64,000 nucleotides of DNA from Dasypus novemcinctus (Eukaryota; Chordata; Mammalia; Cingulata; Dasypodidae): assembly GCF_030445035.2 (NCBI RefSeq), contig NC_080677.1:29213513-29277512 (forward strand), given 5' to 3'. Below are positions 12,431-23,363 of this stretch, piece by piece. A program made the position numbers and the translations under genes. The notes under the pieces were generated by a model, which ran no database searches, was not told the origin of the DNA, and worked only from the letters and a program-made list of their open reading frames with translations. Numbering within the stretch: position 1 is the stretch's first letter; each line of letters begins with the position of its first letter.

Positions 12431-13153
12431 CTCTTATGAGTGTCTCACTGTTGGCGTCCAAGTAGGTTCTTCCCCTACTTGTTGGGGGATGGGGGTGGGA
12501 AGAGCATTTATTGGTCAGTCCTACAGAAGCCTTGATGTCTCCTGGACTAAGAAAGGCAGTATTGTTGCCTAACTCCTTCGCGAAGTTTCCGTGGGTAGTT
12601 CTGGGTGAGACGGGCCAGACCGTGGCCAGGCTTTGTCTCAATTCCACCTGAGGAGCAGCTCAGAGACCGCGCCCCCTCGCCGCCCCACCCGCGTCCGCAG
12701 GGGCGGCCGGCAGCGCCAGCGCCAGGCTCAGGCCGGCGACCACACCGGAGGGAACCCGAGCTCACAGCCGCCTCCATCTTACATTTGGGGACCATTATTT
12801 TTCCCTGTCCTTACAAATACTTCAAGGAGGGCCATCCTCATCCAGTCTCCGCACCTCCCACTCCAACTCCCCTGTCCTCCACATCCCCTTTCTAAACTGC
12901 CAGCACCAAGATCCCAAGTGTGCGGAGGAAACAAAGTCGAAGGTGTGGACACCGCAGTTCCAGGACCCTGTGGGTTCAGGCCCGAGGGGGATTCCCCCTC
13001 AACTGGAAAAAACCGAAAGGTTTTGGCAGGGCTGCAGCCTTGACCCGACTGAATCCCCCCAGGAGACACGCACCTCTCCAGCAGCTCAAAGAGGAGCTGT
13101 GAAAGCAAGGGGCGGAGGAGGGCGGGTGGGGGTAGGCGTGCCCGTGAGTGTGA

Positions 13154-13199
13154 GTGTGTGTGTGTGTGTGTTGGGAGGCGTGCGCACGCGCGCGTGCGT
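13154..13199. repeat. (GT)9 followed by a 22-base alternating purine-pyrimidine tract
   Basis: (GT)9 at 13154-13171, then a perfectly alternating purine-pyrimidine run at 13178-13199 made mostly of GC/GT/CA steps. Such DNA adopts the Z form readily. It lies in MTURN intron 1 about 680 bases past the donor, inside the CpG island. Confidence 0.8.
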
Positions 13200-13875
13200 T
13201 TTTAAGATCCGGGGTGTAATTCCGCAAAGAAGGTCCAGGAGATCTGGCATCGCTAGTGTGGACAGAGGCTTTGTGTCCAAACACGCAGCGCGGGGAATAA
13301 CACGGGTGGGGGGTGTGTGGGGGGGTGTGCTCTATTCGAGCAGGAGGAATTCGAGCTGTGTCTCGCTTTGGGAGGGGAACGCGATGGCTTTGCCCGGGAC
13401 CGGACGCTGGAGGTTGGAAGCTCTGGACTCCGGATTCTGCGAGAGGGGCCGAGCGCCCCGGCCCAGCCCGGGCGGGTACGACGCGGGGGACGCCCCGGGG
13501 ATGTCCCGAGACTAGCGCTCCGTACTAACCACGGGATCGCATTTCCCAAACAGCGCCCGCAGGGGGTAAGGGATGAACTCCAGGGGACCCTACGTCCCCC
13601 GCCTCAGTCCAGCTCCCCGACGCGGAGGGCGCCCAAGGCGCCTCCCCACGCCGCGCCCCTGCCACCGCCCACCCGGCCCTTCCCAGAGCGCTGGCATCGC
13701 CGCGCCCGGCACGGGGGCCTCCCCGGCGCAGCGAGGAGAAGCGGGATGCACGGCGCCCCGAGTCGCTTCTGTCTCCCCACCTGGCGCCCCACAACCTCCC
13801 CGCCGTGCGGGAGCTCCGGCGAAGGGAGCGTCCCCCCTCCCGCCCGCTCCCGCGGTCCCTCCCTGAAGCACTCAC

Positions 13876-14037
13876 AAAATTGTCCCCGCAGCCGTTGTCC
13901 GGACACAGCACGTAGAAGGAAACCCCGGGGTCCGCGTAGAAATCCATCCTGCGCTCGGTCTCCTCGGTGGCGATGAGATCGAAGGGCGTGTTGGAGCACC
14001 ATTTATCCGCAACATCAGCCAGCTGCTGGAAATCCAT
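13876..14037 (-). CDS. MTURN: MTURN (maturin) coding exon 1, residues 1-54
   Basis: The minus strand encodes a 54-residue N-terminus that begins MDFQQLADVADKWCSNTPFD and continues through a YADPGVSFYVLCPDNGCGDNF block. I recognise this as maturin (C7orf41), a small, highly conserved, mainly cytoplasmic protein of about 131 residues reported to promote neuronal differentiation and to affect ERK and NF-kB signalling in megakaryocytic cells. No catalytic domain is known. The start is secure: the ATG has A at -3 and G at +4, and the known protein begins at this Met. The exon ends after a complete Phe codon with a strong donor, TTTT|gtgagt (intron starts at 13875), and the next exon resumes in phase 0 at 3721. 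It lies in a CpG island with CREs upstream. Asp at positions 11 and 20 differs from the Glu I remember in human, a conservative change. Confidence 0.95.
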
Positions 14038-14546
14038 CCTCGCCCGCCGCGCCCGCCGCTCGCTCAGCCTCGGCGCTCGCCGCCGTCCCCGCTCCCCGCC
14101 CCCTCGCCCGCCCTCCTCCTCCTCCGGCGCCCTCCTCCCCGGGCCGCAGCACTGCGCCGCGCTCGGCTCCGCGCGACTCCGCGTGGCGCGGGCTCTCCGG
14201 GCCGGAGGGTGGCGACGCCGGGCGCGGGCCTCGGCCGGGGGCTCCGCTCCCTCGCGGCGCCCGGGCACCTCCCGGCGGGCGCTGTTTACACGCGGTGAGT
14301 AGCGGGCGGCAGTACCGCGCGGCGCCGCGGCCCCTCCTCGGCCCCGCCTCCCCGCCCGCCCCCTCTGGGCCGCCCTGGAGGCTGCGCGGCCGGGGCGGGC
14401 GCCAGCTGGCGGGGCGCGGCGCAGGGGCTGCCTACTCCTCCTCCGGCTCCTCTCTCTTCTCTCTTTCTCTCCCCCGTCCACCTTTTTTTAAAAAACACGA
14501 GCCCGAACGTTCCCGGGCTCTGGCGAGCGCACGGCGCCCCGGGCAG

Positions 14547-14554
14547 TGACGTCA
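14547..14554. promoter_or_regulatory. Full palindromic cAMP response element (proximal)
   Basis: A perfect TGACGTCA, the consensus CREB/ATF site, about 510 bases upstream of the MTURN ATG. It is one of two identical sites 63 bases apart inside the CpG island. Confidence 0.75.
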
Positions 14555-14564
14555 TGGCCCTCCG

Positions 14565-14569
14565 CCAAT
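14565..14569 (-). promoter_or_regulatory. Inverted CCAAT box
   Basis: CCAAT on the plus strand in the context CGCCAATC (ATTGG relative to MTURN), a typical NF-Y site context, placed between the two CREs. NF-Y and CREB sites at this spacing are common in CpG-island promoters; binding here is inferred. Confidence 0.6.
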
Positions 14570-14609
14570 CGCCGGAGCCTGGGACCGGCGCCGCGGCTCG
14601 CGAGCCCGG

Positions 14610-14617
14610 TGACGTCA
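14610..14617. promoter_or_regulatory. Full palindromic cAMP response element (distal)
   Basis: Second perfect TGACGTCA, in the context GGTGACGTCACAG, about 575 bases upstream of the MTURN ATG. Two unmutated 8-mers in a CpG-rich promoter suggest they are kept by selection, because methylated CpG decays quickly. Confidence 0.75.
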
Positions 14618-15764
14618 CAGCGCGGCGCCCCACCCCGCTCTCCGGGTTCTGGAGAAGTGGTGAAAGCCCTTTACTCTGCTGACCGGCTGTCTAGAAGTAG
14701 GAGGCCGGGAAAGCGTGGTCCCGAGTGTGGTTTCAGTGCTCTCGGCGCCCACAGAGTAGAGATTAACTTGTACTTTGTGTGGAGCTAGCAATGGCAGAGC
14801 TGAGAAAACCTAAGGGAAACTGAGCTCTTTCCAAATTCGAAGTTTTGTTTTATATTGATGTAAAGAAATATCAGTTTCTCTTTAATATATTGCCTAGACA
14901 CTGATAAGAATGCTCATTTGGAAAGGAAGATGGGAGAGTAATTTTTTGCATTGACATAAAATTGAATATTTCTGAAAAATAAGTCTCATAAGACTAGCTT
15001 TAATATTATTCAGCTTCAACTCACGTTGCATAACTTTCCTAGTTTGGAAGAGCAATGAGAACATTTTAAAATAAAAGTACGTGACTCAACTGTTGCACCT
15101 GTTGAATGCTCACTGGCTGCCTGGTACCAGACAGAATTACTGGATTGCAAAAAATGTGTTATACAGAGTCCCTGTTGGCAGGACTTGACTGACACCAGCA
15201 GAGACATGTTAAATAACATTCCATTTTACAAACAATACATTTTATAAAGCTTGGGTTTTTACAGGATACCCTCTGAACCAGGCATCTACTAACCCTGGAG
15301 ATAAAAATAAGAATATGTGGCCCCACCGTCAAAGAGCTGGCAGATTTAGTCAAGGGAAGATCATGACATGATGAATTCATTGCACATACCCCTATACTTG
15401 GTGGAATAGGTGTGAGTCCAAAAAATTGTCTGTTTTTCAAATTGCTTTGGTGTCCCTTAATAATTAAAAAAAAAAGTTGGTTCTCATAGCAAAAATAGAA
15501 ACTTCACTTAATTGTTTGATATAAGAGGTTAGGATGGTGATCAGCCTGAAAGTATCCCAGCATTGCATCTTATCTGTTCTTTTTCCTGCTGGGAATTGTC
15601 CTTACCTAGAAGTTTTGTGTAACAATTTTCTGACTTCAGAATTTCCCATATTCCTTTAAAACAATTCACTTGAGTGAACATTTATGAAGCACCTATTGTG
15701 TACCGGGCTAAGGGGCATGAGGTCCAGCTTTTGGCATCAGGGAGTTTCTAGATTATAAACTAGG

Positions 15765-16415
15765 AAGGATTCTAAAATGGCTCCCAAGATACCTGTCCCC
15801 TACTGTACAGACATCTTCTGCAGTTATTCAGTCAAACCAATCATTAATCTAGGTGCTGCTGTGAGGGATTGTGCAGATGTAATTAAGGTCCTAAATCAGC
15901 TGATTTTAAGATAGGGAGATTGGTGGTAGTGTGGGTCTGGCCTAACCAGTCGAGCCCTTAAAAAGGACTGGATTTTTCCTGGAGAGAGATTAGGAGAGTG
16001 AGGGGGATTCATTGGGTGAGGTAGGTGGGTGGGGGAGAGAGTCTCCATTGCTGGCTTTGGAGATAGAGGGGGCCACGTAACAAGGACCTGAGAACAACCT
16101 TTAAGAGCTGAAAGCAATCCCAGTTCTACAGCCAGCAGGAAACCGGAGACTTCAGTCCTGTACCTGCAAGTAATTCTGCCAGCAACTTAAATAACCCTGA
16201 AAGAGAGTTTTTCCATGGAGTCTCCATATGACAACTCAGCCCAACTGACACCATAATTTCAGCTTTAGGAGACCCTGATGCAGAACACCTAGTCAGGTCC
16301 TGGTCATGCCCAGACATCTGAAATACAGAAATTTGAGCTAATAAATGGATGTTTTAAGTTGCTAAGTATGTATATATTTATTTGTAGCACAGTAACAGAA
16401 AACTAATACACAGGA
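15765..16415 (+). mobile_element. Old LTR-like dispersed element
   Basis: Contains GATTCTAAAATGGCTCCCAA, AAATCAGCTGATTTTAAGAT, a GCTGGCTTTGGAGATAG segment, and ends in AGTAACAGAAAACTAATACA. This layout is common in old mammalian LTR-type repeats; I am not certain of the family. Confidence 0.5.
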
Positions 16416-16844
16416 CATGGAGGAGACAGACACATGAATGTAAAAATTCAATATGCTATGGTAAATGTTATGAAATACTGCTTTTTCCCTTTCCTTTTTT
16501 TCTTAATATTAGTGCCTCAAGTGAGTGCAACAGTGAGCTTCTTTGCAATTTTACCTAGATATGCCATATTTTGTATTGGTCTGAAATTCCAAAAATGAAG
16601 AATGTTCCTTAAGTTTGAGACTAAACCATGTAAGATGCATTGATTTCCCTTATTCTCTATGTTTATAAAACCCATGCATCAGTTTGCTCCTAGTGATGGG
16701 GGACCATCATTATAAAGTTATGTATTTTTAACGAATACTTGTCAGAATATGAAAAATTCTCCTAACAAAAAATCGGATTCTGGGTACAAAGTAAATGCTT
16801 AGTGAACTGAATAAATCTACTGTTGGTTTCCTTAGAAAGGCATT

Positions 16845-17035
16845 GAGATAAAGAGCAGAAGCTTGGGAGTTAGATATCTCAGTTGAGTCCCTCCTCTCTC
16901 GTTCTAAGTTTTATGTACATGTGCAACCTAATAGCCCTGAGCCCCAGTTTTCTCTTCTGGAAATGAGGATAGTAGTACATGAAGTCTTTGTCTTAGGACC
17001 TGGATCACAGTATGAACTTAGCAAATGCCACTGTT
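16845..17035. mobile_element. MIR
   Basis: GAAGCTTGGGAGTTAGATAT at one end and CAGTTTTCTCTTCTGGAAAT in the core, then a tail with AACTTAGCAAATGCC. Typical diverged MIR. Confidence 0.6.
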
Positions 17036-17164
17036 TCCTAGGGATGATTTTAGGAAGATCAGCTGATGAATTGTAAAAGTAAAATTCAAGAGTGACATGA
17101 CGGTAATATCATGGTGGGAGTACTGGTCACAGCTGAAGCTAAATTTCATTTTTTTCCCCCAAGC

Positions 17165-17395
17165 ATTAAAGCAGAGTTTCTCAATAGCAGTACCATTGGT
17201 TTTTGGAGCCAGATAATTCACGCTTGTGGAAGGAAGGCTGTCCTGTGCTTTGTCGGATGTTTGGTGGCATCCCTGGCCTTTACCTGCCACTAGTATCACC
17301 ACCGTCCTCCTTGCCAGTCGTGACAACCAAGTATGTCTCCACGTTTCAAGGGTCCCCTGGAGAGAAAAACTGTCCCCAGTTGGGAACTAAAGATT
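17165..17395. mobile_element. MER20-type hAT element
   Basis: CAGAGTTTCTCAATAGCAGT at one end, GCTGTCCTGTGCTTTGTCGG, GGATGTTTGGTGGCATCCCT, and CCCAGTTGGGAACTA at the other end, with imperfect terminal inverted repeats: the MER20 layout. Confidence 0.8.
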
Positions 17396-17719
17396 TAGAG
17401 AGAAAAATCTTAAACTAGTTCTTTTCCAGTCATACTTATTAACTAATGGAAAGAGTGTGCCCCAAAGCAGCTGAAATTAGTGCTGGCAAAGTCCATCCCC
17501 AGAAATCATCTGAACCATGTTTTTCTTAATGCTACTGGAAAACCACCAGTTTCTTAGAAAGATGATAAATCTTCATTCTGCCTCCCTCCTGCTTGAGAGA
17601 GTCCTATGAAGCATTGCATATAAGGATATTTTGTGGCCCCAGATATGGTACAGTGGTCATTTCAGAGCTCCAGCCAGGCCTTTGTATAGCCAGAGGGTAG
17701 CATAACATCAAAAGCTCCT

Positions 17720-19190
17720 GAACCCCATTTCTGTTTTTCATTCAAAATGTATTTATCATGGTTATATATATGATGTAAAATTTGCCATTATAACCAATTT
17801 TAAACATAAAATTTAGTGGTATTACTTTTATAATGTTATGCTACCATCATCACTTTCCATTATTAAAACTTTTTCAGAGCCCCAAATAGAAACTCTTAAA
17901 AAAATTTTTTTTAAATTTCTCTCTCTTCCCCTCCCCCCCGTTTGTCTGCTCTCTGTGTCCATTCGCTGTGCATTCTTCTGTGTCCGCTTGCTTTCTTGTC
18001 AGTGGCACTGGGAATCTGTATCTCTTTTTTTTGTTGCATTATTTTGCTGCGTCAGCTCTCTGTGTGTGTGGCACCACTCCTGGACAGGCTGTGCTTTTTT
18101 CACGTGGGGTGACTCTCCTTGCAGGGTACACTCCTTGCGCATGGGGCTCCGCTATACGGGGGACACCCCTGTGTGGCACGGCACTCCTTGGGCGCATCAG
18201 CACTGTGCGTGGGCCAGCTCCACACACAGGTCAGGAGGCCCTGGGTTTGAACCCTGGACCTACCATGTAGTAGGTGGACGCTCTATCAGTTGAGCCAAAT
18301 TCGCTTCCCCCAAATAGAAACTCTTTACCCATTAAGAACTAATTCCCCATTCAACCTCCCCAAGTCCCTGGCAATATCTAATCTACTTCCTGTTTTTATG
18401 AATCTGTTTATTCTAGGCATTCCATATAAATGGAATGATAAAATATCTTGTCCTTTCGTGTCCTGCTTATATCGTTTAGCATAATATCCTTAAAGTTCAC
18501 CTATGTTGTAGAATATATATCAGAACTTCATTTCTTTTATGGCTGAATAGTATCCCATTGTATGTATATACATATTTTGTTTATTCATTCACTTGTGGAT
18601 GGACAATTTGGTTGCTTTTGGCTAATATGAATACTGCTGCTGTGGACATTGGTTTACAACTGTCTGCTTTCAGTTCTTTGGGTATAAACCTAAGAGTGGA
18701 ATTGCCGGTTCATATGGTAATTCTGTGTTTGTTGAGGAACCTACAAACTTTTCAATAGTGGTTGCAATGTTTACATTCCCACCAACAATGCACTACAGTT
18801 CCATTTTCTCCATATCTGCACCAACACTTTTATATTCTGTTTTCTAAATAGGAGCCATTCTAGTGGGTGTGAAGTGGTATCTCATTGTGGTTTTGATTTG
18901 CATTTCCCTTATGGCTAATGATGTTGAACATCTTTTCGTGTGCATATTGGCAATTTGTATATGTTCTTTAAATATCTATTCAAGTCCATGGCCCATTTTA
19001 AAATTGGGTTTGTGTTTTTGCTGAGTTGTAGGAATTTTTTATAGATTCAGAACATAAACCCTTATCATATATATGATTCCCAAATATTTCTCCTTTCACT
19101 TTCTTGATAATGTACTTTGAAGTACAAAAGTTTTAAATTCTGATGTCCAATTTATCTCTCTCTATTTTTTTTTGCTCCCCTGAACCCTAT
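17720..19190 (-). mobile_element. L1 3' portion, split by a DAS-SINE
   Basis: Antisense L1M ORF2/3' UTR wording: GTAAAATTTGCCATTATAAC, CATATAAATGGAATGATAAA, GTGAAGTGGTATCTCATTGT, GATTTGCATTTCCCTTATGG, TATCATATATATGATTCCC. A DAS-SINE at 17898-18307 interrupts it; the L1 resumes exactly after the duplicated 18-mer. No intact reading frame. Confidence 0.85.
17898..18307 (-). mobile_element. DAS-SINE with perfect 18-base target-site duplication
   Basis: Full DAS body with inverted tRNA-like head ending TGAGCCAAATTCGCTTC. CCCCAAATAGAAACTCTT occurs at 17880-17897 and again at 18308-18325 without a mismatch. The insertion split an older L1. Confidence 0.95.
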
Positions 19191-19509
19191 TTCTAGGTTT
19201 AAGCTTTTGGCCATGGTTTGGAAGAAAGAAAATTGAAACACTGGTAGGCAGAGGTTGGGTAGTCTTCATTGTGTTTAGAGAAAGGGTTTTCTTCATGTAT
19301 ATAAATCTGGGCTTTGCTCTCTCTGAGAACCAGTGACTGTCGTTAGGAAATATGTACTGGGAATAAGAGGCGGCTTATTCAAACCCCACACTGACTGGGA
19401 GGTCTCAGTAGCCCAATTTGGAATTGCAAAACCTACCCTAGTCTCTCCTGCTTAACTTTACCCATCTACCCCTGTCCAAAAGTCCTCTGTGGTTTTATTC
19501 TACTGTGAA

Positions 19510-20330
19510 TAGGGTTGTTTTTCCTCCTATTTCTTATTGTATTATTTTTTAATTAGAGAAGCTGTTGGTTTACAGAAAAATCATATAGAAGTACAGGATT
19601 CCCATATACTCCCCTCATATATACAGTTTTCCCTATTTTTTAAAAAAAATTATTTTTATTTATTTCTCTCCCCTTCCCCTCCCCCCCCCCCATTCTCTGC
19701 TCTCTGTGTCCATTCACTGTGTGTTCTTTTGTGTCCACTTGCATTCTTGTCAGTGGCACTGGGAATCCGTGTCTCTTTTTGTTGCATCATCATCTTGCTG
19801 CGTCAGCTCTCCATGTGTGTGGCTCCACTCCTGGGCAGGCTGCACTTATTTTTGTGTGTGTGTGTGTGTGGGGTGGGGTATCTCTCCTTGCGGGGTATAC
19901 TCCTTGTGTGTGGGGCTCCCCTACACAGGGGACACCACCCCTGCGTGGTATGGCACTCCTTGCAATCATCAGCATTGTGTGTGGGCCAGCTCACCACACA
20001 GGTCAGAAGGCCCTGGGTTTGAACCCTGGACCTCCTCTATGGTAGGCGGACGCTCTATCAGTTGAGCCACATCTGCTTCCCAGTTTTCCCTATTTTTAAC
20101 ACTTTGCCTTAGTATGGTACTTCTGTTACAATTGGTGAAGCAATGTCATAATTTTACTATTAACTGTAATACATAGTTTACATTAGAGTTTACGCTGTGT
20201 TATACAGTTCCTTTTTTAATATATTTTTATTCTGGTAACATGTATACAACCTGAAATTCCCCATCTTAACCACTTTCAAATATACAATTTGATGGTATGT
20301 ATTACTGAATAAGGTTGATTTTAACCTGCA
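19510..20330 (-). mobile_element. L1 3' UTR segment, split by a DAS-SINE
   Basis: Antisense wording such as GGTTTACAGAAAAATCATAT, GTACAGGATTCCCATATACT, TTACAATTGGTGAAGCAATG and TGTATACAACCTGAAATTCC matches L1 3' UTR sequence. Interrupted at 19641-20080 by a DAS-SINE. Confidence 0.7.
19641..20080 (-). mobile_element. DAS-SINE with perfect 17-base target-site duplication
   Basis: CAGTTTTCCCTATTTTT is at 19624-19640 and again at 20081-20097. The body carries a (GT)n expansion at 19853-19869. The inverted B box GGGTTTGAACCC is at about 20016-20027. Confidence 0.95.
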
Positions 20331-23300
20331 ATTTTACCTTTTCTTCACTCCTACACTGTAAGTCCACTGAATTAACCCTACTTGTTGGTAAATCTACTTT
20401 AGCCACACAACCTTATGGTTGTGTGGTATAAGGAATTAGGCAGAAAGGAAAGTGTGGCTGATGTCATATTTACTCTTCGACTGCCTTTTATCAAGGGAAC
20501 TGAGGACCTCAAGTCCCAGGAGGTGGTGGTCAGTAGAGAAAGATAAGGTTTTGCCACAGTGGTACTGGAAGAGGTGAAAGGACTGCAGGATCTGGAGAAA
20601 CAACACGCAAGGGGACAACATAAGCGGGATGGGAGATACCCCCTCTACCTCCCAATACACTCAGGGAAGGTGACACTTGGGAGTGAGGTGGGAAGGAGCG
20701 GAGGACAGACAAGGGAATTAAGCTTTATTTCATATAAATGGGAACTGGAGGCGGGCAGTTCAGGGCAGGTGTGGGCGTTTCTTGGGTGCTAGGCTCCCTT
20801 GTTCACGCTTCTTTCTGCTCTGCTGTCCTTAGTGCATGGCTTCCATCCTTGAGCTTGCCTCACAGTCTGTAATCGTTTCTGGAGTTCCAGTGGTCACACT
20901 CCCATTCCAAGGAGGAAGAAAGGAGGGATAAAGGAACACAAACCCACTGTCATTACCTTTTTAATAGACCTTCCCAGAAGTTACAACCAACAACTTCTGC
21001 TTACTTACTATTGTTTCCCCTCTGTCTATGAGAGAAAGTCAGAAATGTAGTTCTTCAGGAAGGCACATTTCCCAAAGTTTTATTACTAAGGAGGAAAGGG
21101 AGAGTAAGAATGACTATTGGGGGGGTGGGGGAGGGATGCAGCAGGCTCTGACACAAGGGTGGCCCCTAAAAAATTAGAAAAAGAATGAGTAAATTCCAAA
21201 CAAGTATAGAGGAAAATAGGGAGTAAAGAAAACCCCATCAATCCAATACATAGATAACAAGAAAGGAGGAAAAATAAACCAAGAAAGCCAATAGAAAGAA
21301 AATGCACAAAATAAGATGGTATAAATAATTGCAATTAAGTTTAATCATCATCAGTGTGAACTGACTTAACCCAGAGATGAGAAGACAGATTGTCAGGTAG
21401 TATAAATAAAGCAAAACTCATCTATATGCTGTTTACTAGGGACATACTTAGATAGAAAGTGTGAGAGCAAAGGGATGGGAATTATATGAGGCAAATACCT
21501 GTTAAAGTATAATTTTAAAAAAAGGTAAAATGACAACTCATACAAATATAACATAAACACGTCAAAGATTTTATTTAACTCTTCAGTTAGTGAGGGAACC
21601 TGTAGGATGTCAAAGGAGAATTCAAAGCACTACAGAGTTCAAGCTGAAATGAATACAAATAGATGGAGTGGTGGTTAATATCAATTGCAAACCCCTGGTC
21701 ACAGTTTTTATTTCTATGGATGACAATCATTTGTATTACTATCAGCTTTCTGCAATTTACAGAGTTGTAAAACAGCTCAAAGACAATGAAAGACACAAAC
21801 TCTATAGAATCAGAAGACTTGGAAATTTATGCTCTAATCAATACATGGTTTTTCATCGAGACACCAAGTAATTTTTTGGTCCATTTCTTTCACATTTTTT
21901 TCTCTAGTCTCCCCTCTTATTTTATAATGATAATAATCTCAAAGAAAGATTATTCTTAAATTTACTTTGTAAAATTCAGGTCTATGCTGTATTGAACAGT
22001 TACAAAATTAATTTTGGCCTGGAAGTTTTCTTAAGGGATCCCAGTTTGATCTTTTGAAGTCCTTTATTATTTGCTATATTACAACTGGGAAACTTACACA
22101 ATCAGATTTCACCAGCTGTAACTAAAAATTTGGGTGAATTTCTCTCTTCTTTGAGTCCCTAGCATTTCTTAAAGTTTCTGGCCTGCCAGGAAGTTACCTT
22201 CCTTACCTTCTGTAAGGTTGGGATCATAAAAGCCAGACACCAGACAGTTTTCTTAGGAGGGCTTTCTAGGTATCCACTCCATATATAAAGTCAGCCTTTA
22301 AAAGTAGCTGGACATATTTGATTAAATAAGCATCACTCTCAGATATGACATTCCAGGTAAGGCTTTGGTTATCCAATTATACCCTGAAGAAAAGGGGAAC
22401 ATATTCTTAATAAATCTTTGCAAATAATTATATTGCCATGAAAAGTTAGGAGGCTCAGTAAGAATTTCTGGATACTTGGCAGTTGGTGAGAATCAAATAA
22501 TGTTTTTTAAATGTTTCCTTTCAGTTTACAAAAGCAGAACCTACTAAATTTTATGGGTTACTCATAGCTTAAGAAGAAAGATAAGGACTGATTCTTGTAT
22601 CCAGAATGTAAAACATTGAAACAAAATCAACAGCATTGCAAACAGACAAGAACAATGAAGGTTCCCTCGTTAGTTCATTCAGTCTTACGTAATTAATTCT
22701 TGTTGTATAGATCTTGGGTTAGCAGCCTTCTGGAGTGAAAAGATTCTTGAAACTCTTGACTCAGTCCACTGGTATAGTATGAAAGTTATCTAAGAGATGC
22801 CAGCTCAGAAACCTGTGTTCTAAAGTGCCAACAGTTTGACGTATCTGGTACAGTCCTTTGCCACAAAGCTCTGAGACTGTTTTCTGTGTTGAAGCCAAAA
22901 AGCTGGCCTGTAGTTTAGAGCAGAGCCTTTGGGAAAGTATCAGAGTGAAAACAAAACAAAACAATACTATTTGTGTATAACAGGGAGACTTAAAATGGTT
23001 GGGATTAATTTGTAACTGGTTAACTTCTAACTGTAAACCCTCAAGTGTGAAAGATTTGATGACAGTTGCATAATAATATAATTGGCAAGGAAATTTGGTT
23101 GTTTTTGTGGCATGAAAAACAAATAATAAAGTCATTAAAAACAAAACAAAACTGGACTGTCTCTAAGATAATGATTAAACCTATGTTCAAAGAAATTATT
23201 GAACGCTATATCTGATTTATTAAAATGGAAGAACATAAATTTTATGGAAAAAAATTTTTGAGCTGTAACATACAAATCATGAAATAATAATGTACCAAGA

Positions 23301-23363
23301 ATATCAGGAGATTCAGAAATAGGATCTACACATCTGTATTTTTTTTTATTTTGACAATGCTCT

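Larger units (their letters stand above)
3722..13875 (-). other. MTURN: MTURN intron 1
   Basis: This is the 10,154-base phase-0 intron between the two MTURN coding exons, gt at 13875-13874 and ag at 3723-3722. Its first 1.3 kb (12.6-13.9 kb) belongs to the CpG island. The rest holds two DAS-SINEs, one MER5A, several MIRs and an older mammalian repeat, listed separately. The stretches 3.75-6.75 kb and 8.35-9.25 kb show no repeat or gene that I recognise. Confidence 0.85.
14038..14640 (-). promoter_or_regulatory. MTURN: MTURN 5' UTR and core promoter region
   Basis: Upstream of the MTURN ATG, reading on the minus strand, come GC-rich leader sequence with GC-box-like CCCGCCC elements near 14342-14358, an AT-rich T/A run around 14485-14498, and then a compact CRE, inverted CCAAT, CRE cluster at 14547-14617. 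The absence of a proper TATA box together with a CpG island suggests a dispersed-start promoter. The transcription start is inferred to lie between about 14.1 and 14.5 kb; the sequence alone does not fix it. Confidence 0.7.
12600..14660. other. CpG island spanning the MTURN promoter, exon 1 and start of intron 1
   Basis: Base composition changes abruptly from AT-rich flanks to very GC-rich, CpG-dense sequence, densest between about 13.4 and 14.65 kb, and drops back after about 14.66 kb. Long open frames on both strands here are a by-product of the low stop-codon frequency in GC-rich DNA. The island contains MTURN exon 1, two CREs, an inverted CCAAT box, GC boxes and a Z-DNA-prone tract. Outer limits are judged by eye. 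Confidence 0.85.

Noticed and set aside
12943..13976. Long plus-strand open frames in the CpG island (up to 219 residues)
   Set aside because: Low-complexity Pro/Arg/Ala/Gly-rich translations opposite MTURN exon 1, with no recognisable domain; typical of stop-poor GC-rich DNA.
13525..14481. 318-residue minus-strand open frame in the CpG island
   Set aside because: Only the 54 codons from 14037 to 13876 are coding (MTURN exon 1). The part after 13875 is intron behind a strong donor, and the part before 14037 starts at GTG and is compositional.
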